Positions 8,467 to 11,410 of a DNA stretch of 11,410 nucleotides are shown piece after piece. Source of the DNA: Lunasporangiospora selenospora (lineage: Eukaryota; Mortierellomycota; Mortierellomycetes; Mortierellales; Mortierellaceae); the NCBI GenBank assembly GCA_015680635.1, contig JAABOA010000504.1:246-11655 (forward strand). Direction: 5' to 3'. The first letter of the stretch is position 1; every line of letters begins with the position of its first letter. Below the pieces are notes generated by a model. The model saw nothing but the letters and a program-made list of their open reading frames with translations. It was not told where the DNA came from and did no database searches. The position numbers and the translations under genes are program-made.

Positions 8467-8469
8467 TAA

Positions 8470-8748
8470 ATGACATATAATAAATGATGTATATATTGAG
8501 AAGTTTTACTGTGTTCAGAAATCGGCAGAGAACGCGCTCCAAATGAACAATCCGTACGAACGCTTCCTTGAATTCTAATGGATGATGGGTGGTCTAGCAT
8601 TACTCGCCACAGGTTCAGTACATTCAAGAGAGCTTTTTGATTGAAGAACAAAAAGAGAGGATGTATTTTATGCGCACGCTAAGCTCTGTCGTTCGACTAC
8701 CCACTACTCGCTCCTTTATCTCCTAAATTTCTATGGGATTTGCAACCG
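8470..8748. other. Spacer between the two convergent broken genes
   Basis: About 280 bases separate the ends of the rightward LRR pseudogene and the leftward broken gene. It has AT-rich 3'-end-like sequence near 8475-8510. No LRR coding similarity continues beyond 8469 in any frame I read. Confidence 0.5.
8479..8484 (+). terminator. Polyadenylation signal AATAAA
   Basis: AATAAA lies ten bases after the TAA that ends the LRR pseudogene frame, followed by GT/AT-rich sequence (GATGTATATATTG). This is consistent with a former 3' end, although AATAAA can arise by chance in AT-rich DNA. Confidence 0.35.
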
Positions 8749-8999
8749 CTACCGCATTGATGCTTGAGGGAAGAATCTTTTCTTTCGCATCTTCTTCCAT
8801 CCTCTCCCCATCCACTCGTCCTCCATCCACTCCATCTCTCCTTTTTCTTCTTCTTCCTCTGGCTCCTCTTCTTCTTCATCAGTCATCTCGGGCATATGAC
8901 GTGCTGGTGGTCCTCCTCCCGAAGAGAGGAGACACAATTCATTAACCAAGACTCGGACCACAAGCTCGACCGACTCGGTCTGTCGATTGAACATAACAT

Positions 9000-9114
9000 C
9001 TATTGGACAAAATGACTTAAGGCGATTAATTATTCTCTCTATCCAAGAAGAAGAAAACAGCCGACTTGAAAATAGAGCGATATGATAATTTTTTTAAAAA
9101 AGCAAACCACTTAC
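9000..9114 (-). other. Intron in the minus-strand broken gene
   Basis: On the minus strand a consensus GTAAGT donor follows CTTTATGA, and a TTTGTCCAATAG acceptor precedes ATGTTATG. The 115-base removal is phase-consistent (A|AT) and carries the frame from NPTVSFM into VMFNRQTESVELVV. Reading through instead gives an unlikely KKLSYRS...FFFLDRENN tail. Confidence 0.6.
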
Positions 9115-9794
9115 TCATAAAGGACACAGTGGGGTTCATGGGCACCACTCGTGTCCGATCCGATCCACCAAAGTGAACCAACGTATATCCAACCATCGGC
9201 TCAGTCCTCCACCGATATCCAAACAAGTCCCCTACCATACTCTCGGTCCCATAAGTCTTGATCTCAGTCTCGGATTCTGCCTTTGGAGTCTTTGAGGCTT
9301 CTTGGTCACCCGCTTCTTCTACTGCTTCCATTCGTACATCTTCCACCTCCCTGACCTATCCCCTACCACCATCATCTTCAATCTTGATGATCATAGCTGC
9401 CTCGGGTAATGGTACAAGCATAGCCGTTGCTGTTGCTGCTGGCGGTGCAATCGACATGATCCGGAGACCAGACGCTGCCGAGCCCACATGGCTTGAGCTC
9501 ATTATGGTAACCGACCCAGGCCGACTCTGTTGACGACGATGCCCACCTCCCCCCTCCTAAGGACGACGAGAACACAAGGTTGAACCCAACTTCAGTCATT
9601 CGATAAACAAGCTCGAGCGATTGAGCATCCTGCCTACTGTATGCAATTTTAGTCGTTGATTTAACAACAAAATATACCTCAACATATTCCCAGTTGGCAA
9701 TCATCCGTTGCGGATTCTCATATGGACACATCGGTCTATCTAAGCGAGGCTGTGCTGAAGGCTCAAACAAAAATGTGTTTTCTATTGAGATTTC

Positions 9795-9815
9795 AAAAAA
9801 AAAAAAAAAAAAAAA
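9795..9815 (+). repeat. Homopolymer of 21 A
   Basis: An uninterrupted run of 21 adenines on the plus strand. On the minus strand it falls within the putative start of the broken gene, coding seven phenylalanines if translated. Its length is a likely site of slippage and sequencing error, so the true start of that gene is unsafe. Confidence 0.9.
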
Positions 9816-10342
9816 GGTAGTGTCCATACTAGGGTTCAGAGCGAGCAACACGCTATTTAATGCAGCAACTTTCTAATCTTAACACTACGAGTATGAAAAG
9901 TCAACATTGAAAGATCAAAAGGCAACGTCGCTATGAACGCGTGGCTGCCACAAGCTTATAATCCCACTGGCGAACGAAAGTATCCAATGATTGCTGCCAA
10001 GCAAAGCACAGGGTACTATAAAAAACGAGGCCCTCTTCTTGTGATCGGTGGTACTCTCCATATTTACCCTCGGCTCCTTCGCCAACGCTTTCACAACCTC
10101 CTGTCAGTGGCTTGTCTAGATCTAGATTTCGGCTGCATCGGGTTTTCTAGGGGTAGATGCCGAAAGGATCACAAAGAACTTACCACCGAAAAAACACTCT
10201 TGAGTTTTGATACTCTTAGAAAGTGCACCGGGCCACACGTATCAATGGGTAGAGTTAGACGATAAATAAGGATAGACTAGATGCTTGCATTTTTGTCTTT
10301 TACGGACTCTAGGTGGGTTTCAATGCAGGAATAACACTTCGG

Positions 10343-10421
10343 GACTCTACAGGACTTTGTAAGACTCTACAGGACTCTGCAGGGCTCTGTAAGACTCGAC
10401 AGGCTCGGTAAAACTCAACAG
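10343..10421 (+). repeat. Degenerate 10-bp tandem repeat, about eight copies
   Basis: Consecutive units read GACTCTACAG, GACTTTGTAA, GACTCTACAG, GACTCTGCAG, GGCTCTGTAA, GACTCGACAG, GCTCGGTAA (one base short) and AACTCAACAG. The unit approximates GACTCTRCAG, and two classes alternate, ending CAG or TAA. A lone GGACTCTAGG sits upstream at 10304-10313. The period is close to one helical turn. No coding frame explains it. Confidence 0.8.
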
Positions 10422-10508
10422 GAAAAGCAGGAGTGGGTAGGATGTGATAGGGTTTGGAACCCAGGAAGACTGGTCAGGACTCTCTGGACATGGAGGACAT
10501 TGTCAAGT

Positions 10509-10545
10509 TAGAGAAAGAGAAAGATAAAGAAAGAGAGAAAGACAA
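10509..10545 (+). repeat. GA-rich purine tract
   Basis: An almost pure purine stretch of GAGAAAGA-type units broken by two pyrimidines. It resembles the CT-rich leaders elsewhere in the window read on the opposite strand, but no leftward ATG frame of note follows it. Confidence 0.6.
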
Positions 10546-10676
10546 CTAGACACTTGCTCAGTTGTAGTAAGCAGATGCTAGGAAGTCATTTGATGTGTGG
10601 TTTATTGCTAATGGGTTCTTTGTTTTTGTTTTGGGTATTAGGAGGTACAGTGGTAACGGATACAGTCGCGAGCAAT

Positions 10677-10704
10677 TGCAAAGGGCGAAGTGCAAAGGGC
10701 GAAG
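10677..10704 (+). repeat. Perfect 14-bp tandem duplication
   Basis: TGCAAAGGGCGAAG occurs twice head to tail without mismatch at 10677-10690 and 10691-10704, pointing to a recent small duplication or a two-copy binding site. Confidence 0.8.
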
Positions 10705-11085
10705 CGAGAAGAGGACGCACCACTTGACCTTTGTCGCCAGTAGAATAGGACCCTTTTTTTTACACGGCAACATGAGAAGAGACCTCGCTTCCAAAGTCAC
10801 TCTGTGGACTCAAACTCGAATTGAATTCATATCCCAACGTTTAACCCAAAAGGGCCTAACTTTCTCCGGTTCCCCGGTTTTGCCTCCAAGTCTAAATTAA
10901 CTTTGAACATCAATGACCAACGACGAGCATAGTCATGAGCAAAAGGTGGCATGTCTCCATTACCCTTCATTGAACAGCAATCCCCTTTCTTCATAGCCTT
11001 TCTTCGTGCCTAGTCTACTCATCTTTTTTTTTACTCGCGATATGGAACTCATCCTTCGAGGAGAGAATGATCGAGAACACCAGTA

Positions 11086-11274
11086 ATGACTTCTACCATA
11101 CAATGAACGTCCACAGCAGACGAATCTACTATCATACAACCCAAGCAACTGCTCCTCTTGCTTGATCACCTTGACGCACTACGCCATCCTCTCCAGCAAC
11201 AGGGCTTTACGGCCGTGCCTCTCGATCCTAACCCTGTCGAGCAACAACGAGCACCCATACTTCACCTAATTTAG
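11086..11274 (+). pseudogene. Orphan coding-like fragment with an in-frame TGA
   Basis: From TGA (11104-11106) to TAG (11272-11274) the plus strand carries 55 sense codons with protein-like composition, including QPKQLLLLLDHLDALRHPLQ, GFTAVPLDPNPVEQQRAP and a leucine-rich helix-like start. Upstream in the same frame an ATG at 11086 gives MTSTIQ before the TGA. It may be an eroded exon, an exon with an upstream acceptor (CCACAG at about 11111-11116, CAG again at 11117-11119), or chance. I recognise no family. Confidence 0.25.
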
Positions 11275-11410
11275 CTGCTGGAAATCCGCCATGGAAAATA
11301 GCAGGTAAAAGTCACACACCCAAGAAAAAGAGTTCACATATACAATATTTACAGAATAAGCAAGGGTGAATGTTGGAAGGGAGGGATCCCCTCTTTGGTT
11401 CCAACGGACC
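11275..11410. other. Window end, nothing recognised
   Basis: The last 136 bases hold no open frame of note, no repeat and no clear motif on either strand. Confidence 0.5.

Larger units (their letters stand above)
6703..8469 (+). pseudogene. Broken LRR protein gene with ubiquitin-/Crinkler-like N-terminus
   Basis: One gene in pieces. Exon 1 (6703-6887) starts MEETHSFHLVETMEITEI, with IIVHWEDIERAF and VTLICNGSSTIKFLRG, like the small ubiquitin-/Crinkler-like N-terminal domains I associate with large fungal families (from memory). An intron at 6888-6982 joins in phase to IKQCPQSMDVVLSTSV. The thread continues through EQPIWPLKSKGFFEPHR, SNLIPPDAIGLATASLQRL, EQMEKMEALEGADLRKLD, VKWVCIDHYRMNYQES, SVGGSFSENDGKVVVRL and FYSALGVVRSVYELDINLDW, into leucine-rich repeats from 8170. 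Frames of successive pieces differ, with breaks near 7180-7191, at 7347-7350 (GGGG), 7605-7608 (TAG), 8001-8004 (CCCC) and 8111-8115. The last repeat stops short at 8467, with AATAAA at 8479. Intact relatives might be cytoplasmic receptor-like or signalling proteins; the function is not known to me. As assembled it cannot make a full protein. Assembly indels are the main alternative to true decay. Confidence 0.72.
8749..9827 (-). pseudogene. Broken gene, possibly tubby-C-terminal-like fold, acidic tail
   Basis: Four pieces read leftward. Piece A runs from an ATG at 9827 through seven phenylalanines (the T21 tract) to WEYVEVYFVVKSTTKIAYS and LELVYRMTEVGFNLVFSSS. A shift of one base at the G6 run (9554-9549) gives piece B, SVTIMSSSHVGSAASG to IIKIEDDGGRG, ended by TAG at 9358-9356. 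The same frame reopens as piece C, with GDLFGYRWRTEPMVGYTLVHF and RTRVVPMNPTVSFM. A GTAAGT donor (9114) and an AATAG acceptor (9001-9000) then join it in phase to piece D, which has ESVELVVRVLVNELCLL, a run of glutamates, and a basic end at 8749. The alternation of beta-like strands around YRW, GYTLVH and VVRVLVNE recalls tubby-like or LURP-one-like proteins common in fungi, but I cannot confirm it. A functional gene starting at the ATG at 9328 and using only C and D is possible. Confidence 0.45.
9828..11085. other. Intergenic region with simple repeats, no supported gene
   Basis: Frames here on either strand lack coding character. A TATA-like ACTATAAAAAACG at about 10015-10027 is followed by pyrimidine-rich sequence (CCCTCTTCTTG, CCTCGGCTCCTTCGCC), which looks like a promoter and leader reading rightward. 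Only a short ATG frame follows it (10157-10210, starting MPKGSQRTYHRK). Tandem repeats at 10343-10421 and 10677-10704 and a GA-rich tract at about 10510-10545 are listed separately where they stand out. Confidence 0.5.

Noticed and set aside
8733-9015. Plus-strand S/P/F/L-rich frames
   Set aside because: Antisense of the acidic, glutamate-rich end of the minus-strand broken gene.
9795-9815. Poly(A) run as the tail of a retroposed element
   Set aside because: I found no flanking target-site duplication and no element-like sequence before it; a plain homopolymer is simpler.
10015-10230. Possible 5S rRNA or tRNA gene near the TATA-like motif
   Set aside because: No box A/box B pair, cloverleaf or 5S-like core could be made out.
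9933-10265. Plus-strand 110-residue frame
   Set aside because: It runs straight through a TATA-like ACTATAAAAAACG and pyrimidine-rich leader sequence and has no protein-like motif.
10595-10900. Plus-strand 101-residue frame and the antisense 80-residue frame at 10558-10800
   Set aside because: Plus frame begins at a non-ATG codon, both lack motifs, and they span the 14-bp tandem duplication; likely chance.

Overview
The window reads as nuclear DNA of a filamentous fungus. Genes are split by short GT-AG introns, several with CTAAC-like branch sites. Leaders are CT-rich, promoters carry TATA, CCAAT and GATA motifs, and no bacterial operon layout is visible. The LRR protein family at 6703-8469 resembles lineage-specific families I associate with Mortierella-type soil fungi (Mortierellomycotina). 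That placement is an inference from protein style, not a database match.

Left part (1-4900), ordinary gene-bearing DNA. The first exon of glucose-6-phosphate isomerase runs leftward (1101 to 379) from a CT-microsatellite leader, and its first intron runs off the window edge. A 630-base region with two CCAAT boxes and a double GATA site separates it from a divergent rightward leader that opens a small ORF at 1899. With one inferred intron this becomes a protein of about 52 residues. A leftward gene (4759 to 2578) for a glutamine-rich C2H2 zinc-finger protein follows, tail to tail with the small gene. It has one clear intron and a possible second, in-frame one.

Middle (4880-6700). Mostly non-coding, AT-richer, with homopolymer tracts and two small ORFs I do not recognise.

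Right part (6700-11410), accessory and decaying. At 6703-8469 lies the wreck of one rightward gene: a ubiquitin-like or Crinkler-like N-terminal exon, an intron, a long middle region, and leucine-rich repeats of the 28-residue ribonuclease-inhibitor type. Its coding thread changes frame five times. Facing it, at 9827-8749 on the minus strand, is a second broken gene with one frameshift, one in-frame stop and one intact intron, possibly of the fungal tubby-like class. Beyond it are a 10-bp tandem repeat, a GA tract, a 14-bp tandem duplication and an orphan coding-like fragment near 11.1-11.3 kb. The two broken genes are probably remnants of expanded accessory families. Nothing in the window looks like a mobile element with ends, a CRISPR array, or an rRNA or tRNA gene.
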